From: CAMDPA01 sp963825625 | Lineage (GTDB): Bacteria > Pseudomonadota > Alphaproteobacteria > Rhizobiales > Hyphomicrobiaceae | NCBI GenBank assembly: GCA_963825625.1 | Contig: CAWGUF010000023.1 | Coordinates: 310,001-374,000, forward strand | Reading direction: 5' to 3' | Length of the DNA: 64,000 nucleotides | Shown here: piece by piece, positions 36,522-46,433 of the stretch | Position numbering within the stretch: the stretch's first letter is position 1 | Layout: every line of letters begins with the position of its first letter | Translations under genes and position numbers: made by a program | Notes under the pieces: model-generated | Seen by the model: only the letters and a program-made list of their open reading frames with translations | The model's database searches: none | Told to the model about the DNA's origin: nothing

Positions 36522-38038
36522 ATGACGGAACGGACAATGGACAAGCGCGTCGAAAGCTACATCGCGCCAGTTGACGATCAGGCCGCCGGTCCGCCGGCGG
36601 TCGACGTGACGGCGGTCAACCGGCCGGGCGAACGCGAGCTCTTCGCCACACGCCAGAAGATCCATCCGCGTCTGGCGCATGGTCAATTCCGCGTGCTGAA
36701 GTGGGCGTTGCTGGTGCTTACCCTGGGCGTCTACTACGCGCTGCCCTGGCTGCGCTGGCCGCGCGGACCGGAGCTGCCCGATCAGGCCGTCCTCATCGAT
36801 GTCGCCAACGGCCGCCTGTTCTTCTTCGGCCTGGAAATCTGGCCGCAGGAGTTGTATCTCGTTACCGGCCTCCTCGTCATTTCCGCGCTGGTGCTGTTTC
36901 TGGTCACTTCGCTAGCCGGCCGCGTGTGGTGCGGATATTTCTGCCCACAGACAGTATGGACCGACTTGATGATCGCAGTGGAGCGCCTTTGGCAGGGCGA
37001 CCGCAATGCGCGCATACGCCTGGACAAGGAGCCCTGGGGCGCAAGGAAGCTGTTCCTCAAGGGCATGACGCACCTGACATGGATTACCATCGCGGTAGCT
37101 ACCGGCGGCGCACTCATTTTCTACTTCCGAGACGCACCAACGCTCGCACTTGAGCTCGTCACGGGCACGGCACCAGCCATCTCGTATCTGTTCCTCGGCA
37201 TCTTTGCGTTCACGACCTATCTGCTCGGCGGGATCGCTCGCGAGCAGGTCTGCATCTACATGTGCCCATGGCCGCGCATCCAAGGTGCGATGTTCGATGC
37301 GGATTCGCTGCTCGTGAGCTATCGGGCCCACCGCGGCGAGCCGCGAGGCCCATTGCGCAAGATCACAGGGCTGGGACGGCCGCGGCGACTGCATCGACTG
37401 CAAGGCCTGCATCGCGGTCTGTCCCATGGGCATCGACATCCGTGATGGCCCGCAGATGGAATGCATCCAGTGTGCCCTTTGCATAGATGCTTGCAACGAC
37501 ATCATGGCCAAGGTCGACCGCCCGCGCGACCTGATCGCCTACGAGACGTTTCGAAATCTGGAGGCCGGCGGAAAGGGCGAACACGCCAAAGTGCGCCTAC
37601 TGCGCCCGCGGACGCTTCTCTATCTCGGTCTGATCGGCCTCGTCAGCGCGATTTTTCTTTGGGCGCTCGACCTCGCGCTCCGTGCTCGATATCAACGTGC
37701 TGCAGGAGCGTACGCCGCAGTTCGTGCGTTTGTCGGACGGCAGCATCCGCAACGCCTATACCGTCAAGATCCTTTCAAAGCTATACGAGCCGCGCACCTT
37801 CACCTTGGGCGTAGAGGGATTGCCCAGCGCACGAACCAGCGTTCTTGGCATGGAAAGCTCGGCCCAGCCCAAGATAGAGGTTGCTCCGGACAGCCTTAGG
37901 GAGCTGCGCGTCTACGTGACGGTCCCGAGCACTGCGCTGGAGCGGCTGACAGAGACCCGCACCCGGTTCAGGTTCATCATCCGGGACACCGCCAGCGGCA
38001 ATATCGCCAGCCGGGAAAGCGATTTCAGGAGGCCGTGA
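36522..38038 (+). CDS. ccoG: Cytochrome oxidase accessory protein CcoG (two frame breaks)
   Basis: A polyferredoxin-like membrane protein linked to copper handling for cbb3 assembly. The first frame carries RQKIHPRLAHGQFRVLKW, several membrane helices, WCGYFCPQTVWTDL and REQVCIYMCPWPRIQGAM. A shift near 37365 leads to the ferredoxin cysteines (DCIDCKACIAVCPMGIDIRDG and MECIQCALCIDACN). A shift near 37677 leads to the C-terminal Ig-like domain (VLDINVLQERTPQFVRLSDG) ending at 38038. All expected cysteines are kept, so the gene is probably functional and the breaks are probably sequence errors. Its stop overlaps the ccoH start. Confidence 0.88.
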
Positions 38039-38553
38039 TGATAGTGTCCGAGCAGCAACGAACAGGCGGAAGGACCATCCGTGGATGGCACGTGCTCGCC
38101 GCACTGCTTGCCTTCTTCGGCGTCATATTCTCCGTCAACGGTGTTTTTCTCTACGCGGCACTCGCCACCCACACAGGGCTCGTCGCCAAGGAGCCGTACG
38201 TCAGGGGTCTCAAGTACAACGAGCGCATTGCCGACGACGAACGCCAGACCTCGCTCGGCTGGCATATCGACATCGCCGCGACGAATGCGGCACAGCCTCT
38301 CCGCGTTGCGTTGCGAGGTCGTGATGGCAATCCGTTGTCACACATCGAGCTGACCGCGACCGTCGGACGTCCGACGACTGAAGGCTTCGACAAGGCGCTT
38401 CAATTCGCTGCGACGACCGATGGCGTATACGAAGCATCCCTTGGCGAGCTCGCCGCTGGCAGTTGGGTTCTTTCGCTGGAAGCAAAGCGCCGCACGCAAC
38501 TGGGAAGCGTCGACACATTTCGCGTGAGGAGGCGGTTGTGGCTGAAGCCCTGA
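38038..38553 (+). CDS. ccoH: cbb3 oxidase assembly protein CcoH/FixH
   Basis: A 171-residue protein with a single N-terminal membrane helix (HVLAALLAFFGVIFSVNGVFLYAAL) and a periplasmic domain with EPYVRGLKYNE, the FixH family marker, and LGWHI. It helps assemble the oxidase. ATG 38038 overlaps the ccoG stop; a GTG one codon earlier is possible. The reading frame is intact between two frame-broken genes. Confidence 0.9.
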   Translation: MIVSEQQRTGGRTIRGWHVLAALLAFFGVIFSVNGVFLYAALATHTGLVAKEPYVRGLKYNERIADDERQTSLGWHIDIAATNAAQPLRVALRGRDGNPLSHIELTATVGRPTTEGFDKALQFAATTDGVYEASLGELAAGSWVLSLEAKRRTQLGSVDTFRVRRRLWLKP

Positions 38554-40780
38554 ACCTCGGCACCGGTGTTGCGAACATTCCGGCGCGGCGTACCGAGCCG
38601 GAAAGCAAAGAGGATGCGGCGCAGATCATCCACGTTCTTGCCGTCGAGAACATGCATTGCGGCGAACTGCATGCGCGCGGTCGAAACCGCCGTCGCCACG
38701 CTGCCGGGCGTGCTGTCGGCTCGCGCCAACCTCAGTGCCAAGCGCGTCAGCATCGTGACGGCTACGGGCGGCCCCGGCGTCGTGGAGCTCGCGAATGCGC
38801 TGGAGCGCAAGGGTTTTCGCGCCGCCGACATCGCTGCGGCAGGATCGGCGGCTTCGACGCCCGCCGGGAAAGGACTACATTTCTCATCTTGCCGTAGCCG
38901 GGTTCGCAGCCGCGAACATCATGCTGTTGTCGGTCTCGGTCTGGGCTGGCCTGGTGTCCGACATGGGCCCGGCGGCGCAAGCCTGTTCCACTGGCTGTCG
39001 GCTCTGATCGCCCTGCCGGCCGTCGCCTACGCGGGCCAGCCGTTCTTCCGTTCTGCCTTCGATGCGCTGAGCGCTCGCCGTCTCAACATGGACGTGCCGA
39101 TCTCGCTCGGCGTGCTGCTGGCGACTGGCATGAGCCTGTACCAGACTGCCGCGGCTCCGAGCAGGTCTATTTCGACGCCGCGGTCACGCTGCTGTTCTTC
39201 CTGCTGATCGGCCGCACGCTCGACATCGGCCATGCGCGCGCGAGCGGCGGGAGCAGCCGCCAACCTCGTCGGCTATGCGCGCCATGACAGCCAGCGTCGT
39301 CAGCGACGGACGGCAGCATCGCGCGCCTGCCGGCCCACGCTCTCATGCCGGGCGACCGACATCCTCGTTGCTGCTGGCGAGCGGATCGCGGTCGACGGCA
39401 TCGTCGCGCGCGGCACCAGCGAGGTCGACGATAGCCTGATCACGGGCGAGACGCGCCTGAAGCCGTGTGCTGCCCGGCGCGCACGGTCTACGCAGGCACG
39501 GTCAACCTCGGCGCAGCCGATCGAGGTCGAGGCGACAGCGACCGACGACAACACGCTGATCGCCGAGATCGCCCGGCTGATGGCGGCAGCGGAACAGAGC
39601 CGCGGGCTCTATGTCCGGCTCGCGGATCGGGCAGCGCGCCTCTATGCGCCGGCCGTTCACGTTCTGGGGCTCGCTACGCTTCATCGGCTGGCTCGCGCTC
39701 GGGTCTGGCTGGGAGGCCGCGCTGACGTCGGCCATCGCCGTCCTGATCATCACCTGCCCGTGTGCGCTGGCGCTCGCGGTGCCGGCCGTGCAGGTCGCGG
39801 CGTCGAGCCGGCTGTTCGCACGCGGCGTCGTCGTCAAGGCCGCGGACGGCCTGGAACGGCTTGCGGAGGTCGACACCGTCGTGTTCGACAAGACCGGCAC
39901 GCTGACCCTGGCAGAACCTCAACTCGTCGCACACGAACCGATCGCGGATGCCGTGCTGGGGGCGGCAGCTTCGCTAGCGCAGGCCAGCCGCCATCCCTAC
40001 GCGCGCGCACTGGTTGCAGCGGCACGGACCAGGGGCATCGAGCTGGGTTCGGCAAGCGATGTGAAAGAAACCGCCGGAGCCGGCCTGCGACGCGTCACGG
40101 AACGCGGCGAGGAACGGCTGGGCTCGGCATCGTGGTGCGGCATAGCCGGAGATAAAGCGGTCGGCGCGGACGGCAGTGCTGCCTCGCTCTGGTACCAGGC
40201 ATCCGACGAACGGCCGGTCCCGTTCCACTTCGAGGAGTGCCTACGACCGGATGCCGCCGCGACGGTCCGCTGGCTACGTGGGCGAGGCTATCGGATCGAG
40301 CTGCTGTCGGGAGATCGCGAACAGGCCGTTCAGGATATGGCGCGGCAGGCCGGCATAGAGTCGGCCCGTTCCGGCGTGCGGCCGGACGGCAAGATTGCAC
40401 GTATCGATGATCTGAGACGCCAGGGCAGCAAAGTGCTGATGCTTGGTGACGGTCTGAATGATGCTCCGGCACTGGCCGCAGCACATGCCTCGCTATCTCC
40501 GGCCACTGCCTCGGACATCAGTCAGACTGCTGCCGATGCGGTATTCCAGGGCCACATGCTGGCGCCGGTCGTCCTGACACTGCAGGTGGCGCAACTCGCG
40601 CGCCGCATGGCGTTGCAGAACTTCGCGATCGCGCTCGCCTATAACGCGGCGTTCGTGCCGCTTGCCGTTCGCGGACAGGTCACGCCGCTGATCGCAGCGA
40701 TAGCGATGTCTGCTTCCTCTCTGGTCGTCACAATGAACGCATTTCGTCTCGGCAGCGTGAGACTGGAGGAGCCCAGATGA
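38538..40780 (+). CDS. ccoI: Copper-transporting P-type ATPase CcoI (many frame breaks)
   Basis: A P1B-type ATPase supplying copper for cbb3 assembly. GTG 38538 follows GAGGAGG and overlaps ccoH. Recognisable pieces lie in changing frames: ENMHC and then CMRAVETAVATLPGV (metal-binding domain), DYISHLAVAGFAAANIMLLS, FFRSAFDALSARRLNMDVPI, EQVYFDAAVTLLFFLLIGR, ILVAAGERIAVDG, SLITGET. From about 39670 the frame is clean: TCPCALALAVP (metal site), DKTGTLT (phospho-Asp) and MLGDGLNDAPAL. About nine or ten shifts fall within roughly 1 kb (38.65-39.67 kb). The catalytic half is intact. Either the read quality drops here or the 5' half is decaying. Confidence 0.85.
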
Positions 40781-40950
40781 CGGCACTTGCGTGGCTGATC
40801 CCTTGCGCGCTGGCACTTGGCGGACTTGGCCTCGCCGCATTCTTGTGGGCGCTGCGGTCCGGTCAGTTCGAGGATCTGGAAGGGGCCGCCTGGCGCGCGA
40901 TACAGGATGATGAGCCGGAGGCGCCCAGCGACCCCCGCACACCTCGCTGA
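40777..40950 (+). CDS. ccoS: cbb3 oxidase maturation protein CcoS
   Basis: A 57-residue protein with one membrane helix (WLIPCALALGGLGLAAFLWAL) followed by RSGQFEDLEGAAWRAIQDD, the CcoS signature. It starts on an ATGA overlap with ccoI and closes the ccoGHIS operon. It is needed for cofactor insertion into the oxidase, as known for the family. Confidence 0.92.
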   Translation: MTALAWLIPCALALGGLGLAAFLWALRSGQFEDLEGAAWRAIQDDEPEAPSDPRTPR

Positions 40951-40999
40951 AGGCTGCCGTTGGGCGGACAGCATCAAACTGAACGCAAAGCCCCTCAAA

Positions 41000-41809
41000 T
41001 CAGTCGGTGATGATCATGTCGCGATAGGCGTGCCAAGTCGCATGGCCTATCCATGGGAAGACGACGATGAGGCCTATGCCCAGGGTGACGAGGCCCAAGG
41101 CCATCAACGCAGCAATCAAAACCGCCCACAACGCCATCGCCTGCGTATTCACCTGTACAGCCTTGAGGCTCGCCAATGCAGCACTTACGGCATCAATGTT
41201 CTCGACCATCAAAAGCGGCACCGAGACGGCTGAGATGGAAAACACGATGGCCGCCAGCACGGCGCCGACAAGCGTGCCGAACACCAGAAGAGAGAGGCCG
41301 GGCAACGTGAACAGAAGGTCTCTCACAAAAAACTCCGGCGGCGGCGGCGTCCGGTCGCCGAAAAACAGCATAAAGAGCAACAACGCGACATTGATCCAGG
41401 CAAAAAAGATCAGAAACAAGACGAAACCGAAGAATCCGATCTGGCCGCGTGCATTGGGGCCTGCGGCGATCGCCTGGCCGATGGTGGGCCGCTCTCCGCG
41501 CTCCAGCCGCCTGCTGGCATCATAGAGACCTGCAGCCAATAGCGGCCCCACAAGAAGGAACCCGCAGCCCAGCGCCAGCATCAACGACAACCAGCCGGTG
41601 CGGCTGAGACCAATGGCGAGCAGCACCGCAGCTGCGGCAACGGCGAAACCGAGCGTCAGACCGATCGACGGTGCCGACCAAAGGTCCTTCCACCCCGCCT
41701 GCAGCCACCCCCAGGGGGCCTCGATGGCGACCCTCCTGACGTGCAACGGCCTGCTGGCCTCCAGCGCGCTGGCTGCACCGGAAGAATGGCGGGGTGCGAT
41801 CCGTTCCAT
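41000..41809 (-). CDS. DUF2189 domain membrane protein
   Basis: An inner-membrane protein of about 269 residues with six or so hydrophobic segments, convergent with ccoS. The family-like core starts VRRVAIEAPWGWLQAGWKDLWSAPSIGLTLG and includes GPLLAAGLYDASRRLERGERP and SAVSVPLLMVENIDAVSAALASLKAVQVN, which I associate with DUF2189. I take ATG 41809; an upstream ATG (41878) would add 23 residues. Function is unknown. DUF2189 genes often stand near cbb3 or nitrogen-oxide genes in Alphaproteobacteria, as I recall. Confidence 0.78.
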   Translation of the reverse strand: MERIAPRHSSGAASALEASRPLHVRRVAIEAPWGWLQAGWKDLWSAPSIGLTLGFAVAAAAVLLAIGLSRTGWLSLMLALGCGFLLVGPLLAAGLYDASRRLERGERPTIGQAIAAGPNARGQIGFFGFVLFLIFFAWINVALLLFMLFFGDRTPPPPEFFVRDLLFTLPGLSLLVFGTLVGAVLAAIVFSISAVSVPLLMVENIDAVSAALASLKAVQVNTQAMALWAVLIAALMALGLVTLGIGLIVVFPWIGHATWHAYRDMIITD

Positions 41810-41947
41810 CTCTCGCTCCGCGTGCTGATTGGCCGAACGGCTACAATTCAACGCACGCCAGTGTTCCGGTTCTGACATTTGCTTCCCAGTGCGGCCAGGC
41901 TCCGAGCAAATGTCAGCACCATGAAGAACACAACCAATACTTTGCTT

Positions 41948-42026
41948 CTAGTGTAGCTTTTGCACCTGACGTTTGGTCTCGAGCCCAATCGCACGCGGGT
42001 CCCAAACGCCAGGTGCGCTACACTAG
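41948..42026. repeat. 79-bp inverted repeat (palindromic intergenic element)
   Basis: Two arms face each other: CTAGTGTAGC, TTTT, GCACCTG, A, CGTTTGG on the left and CCAAACG, C, CAGGTGC, GCTACACTAG on the right. Pairing covers 24 base pairs, with a four-base bulge and one mismatch, and encloses a loop of about 25 bases. It lies in the roughly 380-base gap between the divergent DUF2189 and universal stress protein genes. A half copy at 17751-17779 shows that it is a repeated element and not only a local hairpin. There is no open reading frame inside. Confidence 0.8.
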
Positions 42027-42111
42027 TCCCGTGGCCTCATGCAACGATTGATCGAGATCAAACCACAACGCATCACGGCAAATGTCGCCACTGGTCCCCT
42101 GCAGTCCGGGT

Positions 42112-42125
42112 TTGACAACCGTCAA
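42112..42125. promoter_or_regulatory. FixK/FNR-type box upstream of usp (42.2 kb)
   Basis: TTGACAACCGTCAA matches all ten fixed positions of TTGAY-N4-RTCAA, centred about 71 bases before the universal stress protein ATG at 42190. It sits just to the right of the 79-bp inverted repeat. Confidence 0.68.
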
Positions 42126-42189
42126 TGCGATTGTGATTGCCGCCGGCTCCAATCAGCAAGCTTACCAGATTTGGAGCGAGGAGCGGCAG

Positions 42190-43029
42190 ATGGCCTACAA
42201 GACCCTCATGGTTCATCTCAACGAGGAACACCGCGCTGATGGTCTCATCGCGGGGGCAACGGCGCTGGCAAAGACGTTCGGCGCCCACCTCGTCGGATTG
42301 TGCGTACTGCCGCCGATCATCATCGTTCCGGGTGCAGAAGGCGGCGGAGGGGCGGTCATCGAGGATCATCGCGACAGCTATCGGTCACAGATGACGAACA
42401 TGCGCGATGCCTTCGCCGGCAAGACGAAAGCTGCCGGGGTATCCGCGGAATGGCGGGAGATCGACGCCCAGGACGTCAACCCGTTCGGCGATGTCGGTAG
42501 TGTCGTCGTGATGGAAGCACGAAGCGCAGACCTGGTGATAGCCGGGCAGGAAAACCCGGAGTGGCTGCTCAGCGGACAACTCGATGTCATCGAGCCGCTG
42601 ATCCTGGAGTCGGGCCGGCCGGTGCTGCTGCTGCCGCGAGCGCCGCAGGCGCGCATGCCGGCGGCCCGCATCCTGGCGGCGTGGGACGGGCGGCGCGAAG
42701 CGACGCGAGCCATCTACGATGCCATGCCCTTCCTTCAGTCCGCGCAGCGGGTCGATCTCGTCTCCATCGACGAGACTGCGACCGCGGGGAAACAACTCCC
42801 CAACATCTCCGCCACGCTTCAGCGTCATGGCGTCAAGAGCGAGCCGCTCCAGACTATCAAGTCCGATGGGAATGTCGGCGCAGCGTTGCTGGAAAAGGCG
42901 CAGGCGGATGGTTGCGATATGCTCGTCATGGGCTGCTATGGCCATTCCCGGCTTCGGGAATTCGTGTTCGGCGGCGCCTCACGACATGTGCTCGAGCACA
43001 TGAACGTGCCAATTCTCATGTCGCACTGA
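42190..43029 (+). CDS. Universal stress protein, tandem UspA domains
   Basis: A 279-residue intact protein with two UspA domains, closely related to those at 27.7 and 30.9 kb. It opens MAYKTLMVHLNEEHRADGLI. Domain two starts ARILAAWDGRREATRAIYDAMPF and ends MLVMGCYGHSRLREFVFGGASRHVLEHMNVPILMSH. ATG 42190 follows GGAGCGAGGAG. The upstream FixK/FNR-type box suggests induction at low oxygen. Molecular function is not known. Confidence 0.9.
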   Translation: MAYKTLMVHLNEEHRADGLIAGATALAKTFGAHLVGLCVLPPIIIVPGAEGGGGAVIEDHRDSYRSQMTNMRDAFAGKTKAAGVSAEWREIDAQDVNPFGDVGSVVVMEARSADLVIAGQENPEWLLSGQLDVIEPLILESGRPVLLLPRAPQARMPAARILAAWDGRREATRAIYDAMPFLQSAQRVDLVSIDETATAGKQLPNISATLQRHGVKSEPLQTIKSDGNVGAALLEKAQADGCDMLVMGCYGHSRLREFVFGGASRHVLEHMNVPILMSH

Positions 43030-43498
43030 GGCTCAAATCGCCGCTTCACTTCGCGAGCAGTAGCGCTCGTCACCCGGAGATGGGATGATGACGATTTCGG
43101 CCAGCTTCAAACTTTCGCCAAAAATTTGAAGCATCGGAATGCCGTCAGTCAGCTTAAGCTCGCGAAAGGACATCGATGCCCCTAGCCATCCGAACATTGC
43201 CGGTAATGCCGGCCGATGGCTCGCGGCTATTCGATCGCGGACCATCGCGGCTCTTCTGATCCCGCTCCAGTGACAGCAGTGTGAGACGCCGGACTTCAGC
43301 TTGAGGTCCGCGACGTGCCCTGTTCGATCGCGTGGATCGCGAGCCGCTCACTGAAAATCCATGTCACGCGCAGATTGACGCGCTGTAACGGTCAGAACGC
43401 TGACCGCTGCGAACGCTGCTCGGCGTCCTGTCCCCAAGCATTTCGGCGCGACGAACGTCAAACCGAACTCTCATCGCGTAGAAAGCGAGTTGAACGCC
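43030..43498. other. Gap between usp and PcfJ-like genes
   Basis: About 470 bases without a gene I can support. A hairpin with arms GCTTCAAA (43104-43111) and TTTGAAGC (43125-43132) lies about 75 bases after the stress protein stop and might end its transcript, although no T-run follows. A leftward open frame covers 43033-43245 but resembles nothing I know. Confidence 0.4.
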
Positions 43499-44673
43499 AT
43501 GTCCGCCCCGACCGGGATCGGAACCCCGAGTGGCAAGCCGCCGCTGGAGCTGCAGCTGAAGCGATACCAGCGCAGCTATCGACGTCGCTTGCGCAAGCTG
43601 GCAACCGGATCCAAGCAGCTGAGCGATCTCATCTATGCGTTTCCCGCCGCCGCGATCGTGCTCGCGACAGGCCAGGGCGGCTTGCAGCTGCGCAGGCATG
43701 CCATCGCGCTGGTGGCCGAAGGCGCGGCACTGCGGCAGGTTGCCGAGGTGCTGCAGATTCCCTGGTGGGTCAGGCGGCTGCCTCCGGAAGCGTTCAGCGA
43801 AACCCTGTCGCTGGCAGGCGACTACCGGCGTCGGAGCATTTCGCCCGCCGCATTTCGAATCATGTGCCGACAGGGGCAGCCGCGGCGCGCATGTGGCTGG
43901 CATGGGTACTGCAGGCCCACGCCCTGGGTGGAGAGACATTCGCGCTGTGGATCGCGGCGCAGAACATCTACCACGATGACGAGGTTGCGGCGGAGGCCCT
44001 GCTGCCGCTGGCCGCCTACGCGTGGTACTCGGTCAATGCAGGCGAGACCGCCCGCGGACTGATCGAACGTCCGTGGACGGCGGAGATCAGCTTCGCCCGG
44101 GCCGTGATGGAAACGCGAAACCTGCTGCTGCGTATCGTTCTCGACCATTGCCGCGACGATCGTGGCGGCAGCGGTCGCTGGTTCGTGCCGCAGCGGGTCA
44201 GCGGCTTGCGCTTCATGCCGCTGCGCACGCTGTCGGACCTGGTCAACGAAGGTGAGCGAATGAACAACTGCGTCGCAAACTACGCTGAGTTGGTCGCTGC
44301 CGGCGCATGCCTGATCTACAGCATTCGCCGCGGCAACGAGCATGTCGCGACGCTGGAGGTCCGCTCGTTCATGGGACAGACGGACAGGCCGATCGCCGCG
44401 CAGCTGGAAGGCCCGGGCAATCGTCCTGCGACGGAGGCGGTGGCGCGCGCGGTCTCCACCTGGATCTCGCGACAGGGCCGCTATCCGGTGGCCGTCGCCG
44501 GGCAACTGACTGGCGTGCCGGTCGATGCCGCGCGGTGGAGCGCCGTCTGGCAGCCCTACTGGACGGCTTGCCCGACTGCCGCCCGCTACGCGAAGCAGCC
44601 TGTCGGCGCACAGTTGATGCGGGTGACGAACGATCTGGCAAGCCTTGCCGGCATCGCAAAGATCGACAGGTAA
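43499..44673 (+). CDS. PcfJ-like domain protein upstream of exosortase (one frame break)
   Basis: A protein of about 390 residues. The first frame (MSAPTGIGTPSGKPPLELQLKRYQRSY) is basic and helical and runs to LSLAGDY. Near 43828 one base shifts the frame, and the sequence continues SEHFARRISNHVPTGAAAARMWLAWVLQA. The C-terminal part has LRTLSDLVNEGERMNNCVANYAELVAAGACLIYSIRRGNEHVATLEVR, which resembles the PcfJ domain: a conserved Cys within N-N-C-V, and then the Y-S-I-R strand. PcfJ itself comes from a conjugative plasmid and is of unclear function. Position directly before the exosortase suggests a shared system. Confidence 0.65.
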
Positions 44674-44783
44674 ACGACGTCGTTCCGGCAACGGTGCGTC
44701 TGCACGAAATCTGCACGGAAAAGCCTGCCAATCTGCGCTGCTCCATCATCGTCACTGCGAAAGCGTTCGGCATGGTCAGCGCC

Positions 44784-46433
44784 ATGCCGAACCTGACCAA
44801 CATATCGATGATCCTCATGCGGCGGAGATTGCCGCAGATCAGTCTCGCCACAGCGATGCTGCTGACTGCCGCGGTCGTGCTCGCGGCGGACCCTGTGATC
44901 TGGCTGATCTCCACATGGCGGGATCCGGCCTACGATTCGTATGGTGCTCTGACCTTCTTCGCCGTCGTCGCACTGCTGGCCTGGAGTGCATCCAGCCCTA
45001 TCGATACGCCGAACCGCCAATCCATTCATCTGCCTGCGGCGCTGTTGGTCGTGTCGGGTCTGGTGCGGCTTGCCGGCCAATTACTCGCGGTGAACACCAT
45101 CGGCGCGATCATGCTCATCATTGATGTGTACGCACTGGCTGTCATTCTTCGGCTGGACCAGCGTCGCCGCGCATTGTCGCCGATCTGGCTTGCGATCTCG
45201 TTCGCGTTCACGCTGCCGCTGGAGCGCATCGTTCAGCGCTCGATCGGCTATCTATTGCAGCAATTTTCGGCCGATGGTGCGTGCGTGCTGCTCGGCACGA
45301 TGTTTACGGACATCAGATGCGAGGGTGTGCGCCTCATCCTCGATGGCCGCGACGTTCTTGTCGATCTGCCGTGCTCGGGTGCCCGTACCGCGCTTCTGTC
45401 GCTGCTTGCATTCAGCCTCGCCGCCTGTCTGGCGCGGCCGAGCCTGCGCAACGGCTTGTGCGGCCTCGTAATGGCGGCGAGCGCCGCCTACGCCGCGAAT
45501 GTTCTGCGCATCTCGGCGTTGGCGGTCGGCCTTGCCCATCCCAGCCGGGTTGGCGGGATAGATGTCATGGCACCCCCCTGGCACGACGCGATCGGGGCGA
45601 TCGCACTGGCCATGGCCATGGTGCCGATCATCATCTGGCTGCGCTGCACCAGACATGCTGGCCAAACGAAGGTCTGCCCGGTGCTCGGTGTGCCGCTGCA
45701 GCCAATTCCGACAAGTATCCGCAACGATGGCTGGTGGCTGGAGACCTCAGGACGCAGTCACGCCTCGTCACCGGCCCTGGCCCTCGCTCTGGGCCTGGCC
45801 GCCCTGCTTGCGGCCACCGCAATCGTATCGGCGCCGCAACGGCCGATCGATGTTGCCAGGCGCGAAGCACGGTTGCAGATGCCCGGCTGGCTCTCCGGAC
45901 TCGAGGGCGAGGCGGTGGACCTTACTCCGCGCGAGGCCGCATATTTCACCGCATACGGAGGAGCCGCCGCCAAGGCGCGCTACGGTGCGCACACGCTGAT
46001 GGTCATCCGGACATCATCGCCGCTGCGCCACCTGCATGCTCCCGATGAATGCCTTCGCGGTCTCGGCTTCCGGGTACGTTATGTCGGCTTGCAGATCGCC
46101 CCGGCTCCGACCGCGGTCTATCTGGCCACTTCGCCCAGCGGCTCCGTCTACCGCGTCGATGTCACTTACCTCGGCGACGACGGCCAGACGACCAGCAATA
46201 TCGCAACCGCAGTCTGGCATTGGTTGAACGGCCGGGCGCGCACGTGGACCGCAATTCAACGGATCAGTCCACTGGAGATCGATCAAGAGCGCCATAGCCA
46301 ATGGTCGGCCGCCGCCCTCAACGCTCTTTCGGTTCCCACCAATCACGCCACCGCCAAACCCAGTCCCGGCGCCACCCGCACGACGCAACTGCAATCAAGC
46401 TCAATCAGGGAGACAACGAATGCCAACAATTGA
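44784..46433 (+). CDS. xrtT: Exosortase with C-terminal EpsI domain (XrtT-like)
   Basis: A 549-residue multi-pass membrane transpeptidase-like protein. About residues 18-290 form the exosortase domain with the catalytic triad in the expected order: Cys197 (DLPCSGAR), Arg242 (NVLRIS) and His267 (PPWHDAIG). The C-terminal third, after about residue 340, is an EpsI/DUF3485-type domain (HLHAPDECLRGLGF, YRVDVTYLGDDGQTTSNIATAVWHW). The start is uncertain: ATG 44784 has no strong ribosome site, and 44772 or 44811 are possible. The next gene, which it overlaps by 14 bases, encodes a protein with a PEP-CTERM-like tail, its likely dedicated substrate. The XrtT assignment is from memory of the family. 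Confidence 0.82.
   Translation: MPNLTNISMILMRRRLPQISLATAMLLTAAVVLAADPVIWLISTWRDPAYDSYGALTFFAVVALLAWSASSPIDTPNRQSIHLPAALLVVSGLVRLAGQLLAVNTIGAIMLIIDVYALAVILRLDQRRRALSPIWLAISFAFTLPLERIVQRSIGYLLQQFSADGACVLLGTMFTDIRCEGVRLILDGRDVLVDLPCSGARTALLSLLAFSLAACLARPSLRNGLCGLVMAASAAYAANVLRISALAVGLAHPSRVGGIDVMAPPWHDAIGAIALAMAMVPIIIWLRCTRHAGQTKVCPVLGVPLQPIPTSIRNDGWWLETSGRSHASSPALALALGLAALLAATAIVSAPQRPIDVARREARLQMPGWLSGLEGEAVDLTPREAAYFTAYGGAAAKARYGAHTLMVIRTSSPLRHLHAPDECLRGLGFRVRYVGLQIAPAPTAVYLATSPSGSVYRVDVTYLGDDGQTTSNIATAVWHWLNGRARTWTAIQRISPLEIDQERHSQWSAAALNALSVPTNHATAKPSPGATRTTQLQSSSIRETTNANN

Noticed and set aside
38538..39670. Interpretation of the ccoI 5' region as several small separate genes
   Set aside because: The fragments are consecutive parts of one P-type ATPase in order, so they are pieces of a single frame-broken gene.
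43033..43245. Leftward open frame of 70 codons between the stress protein and PcfJ-like genes
   Set aside because: No homology I recognise, no clear ribosome site, and it covers a hairpin; not enough to call a gene.
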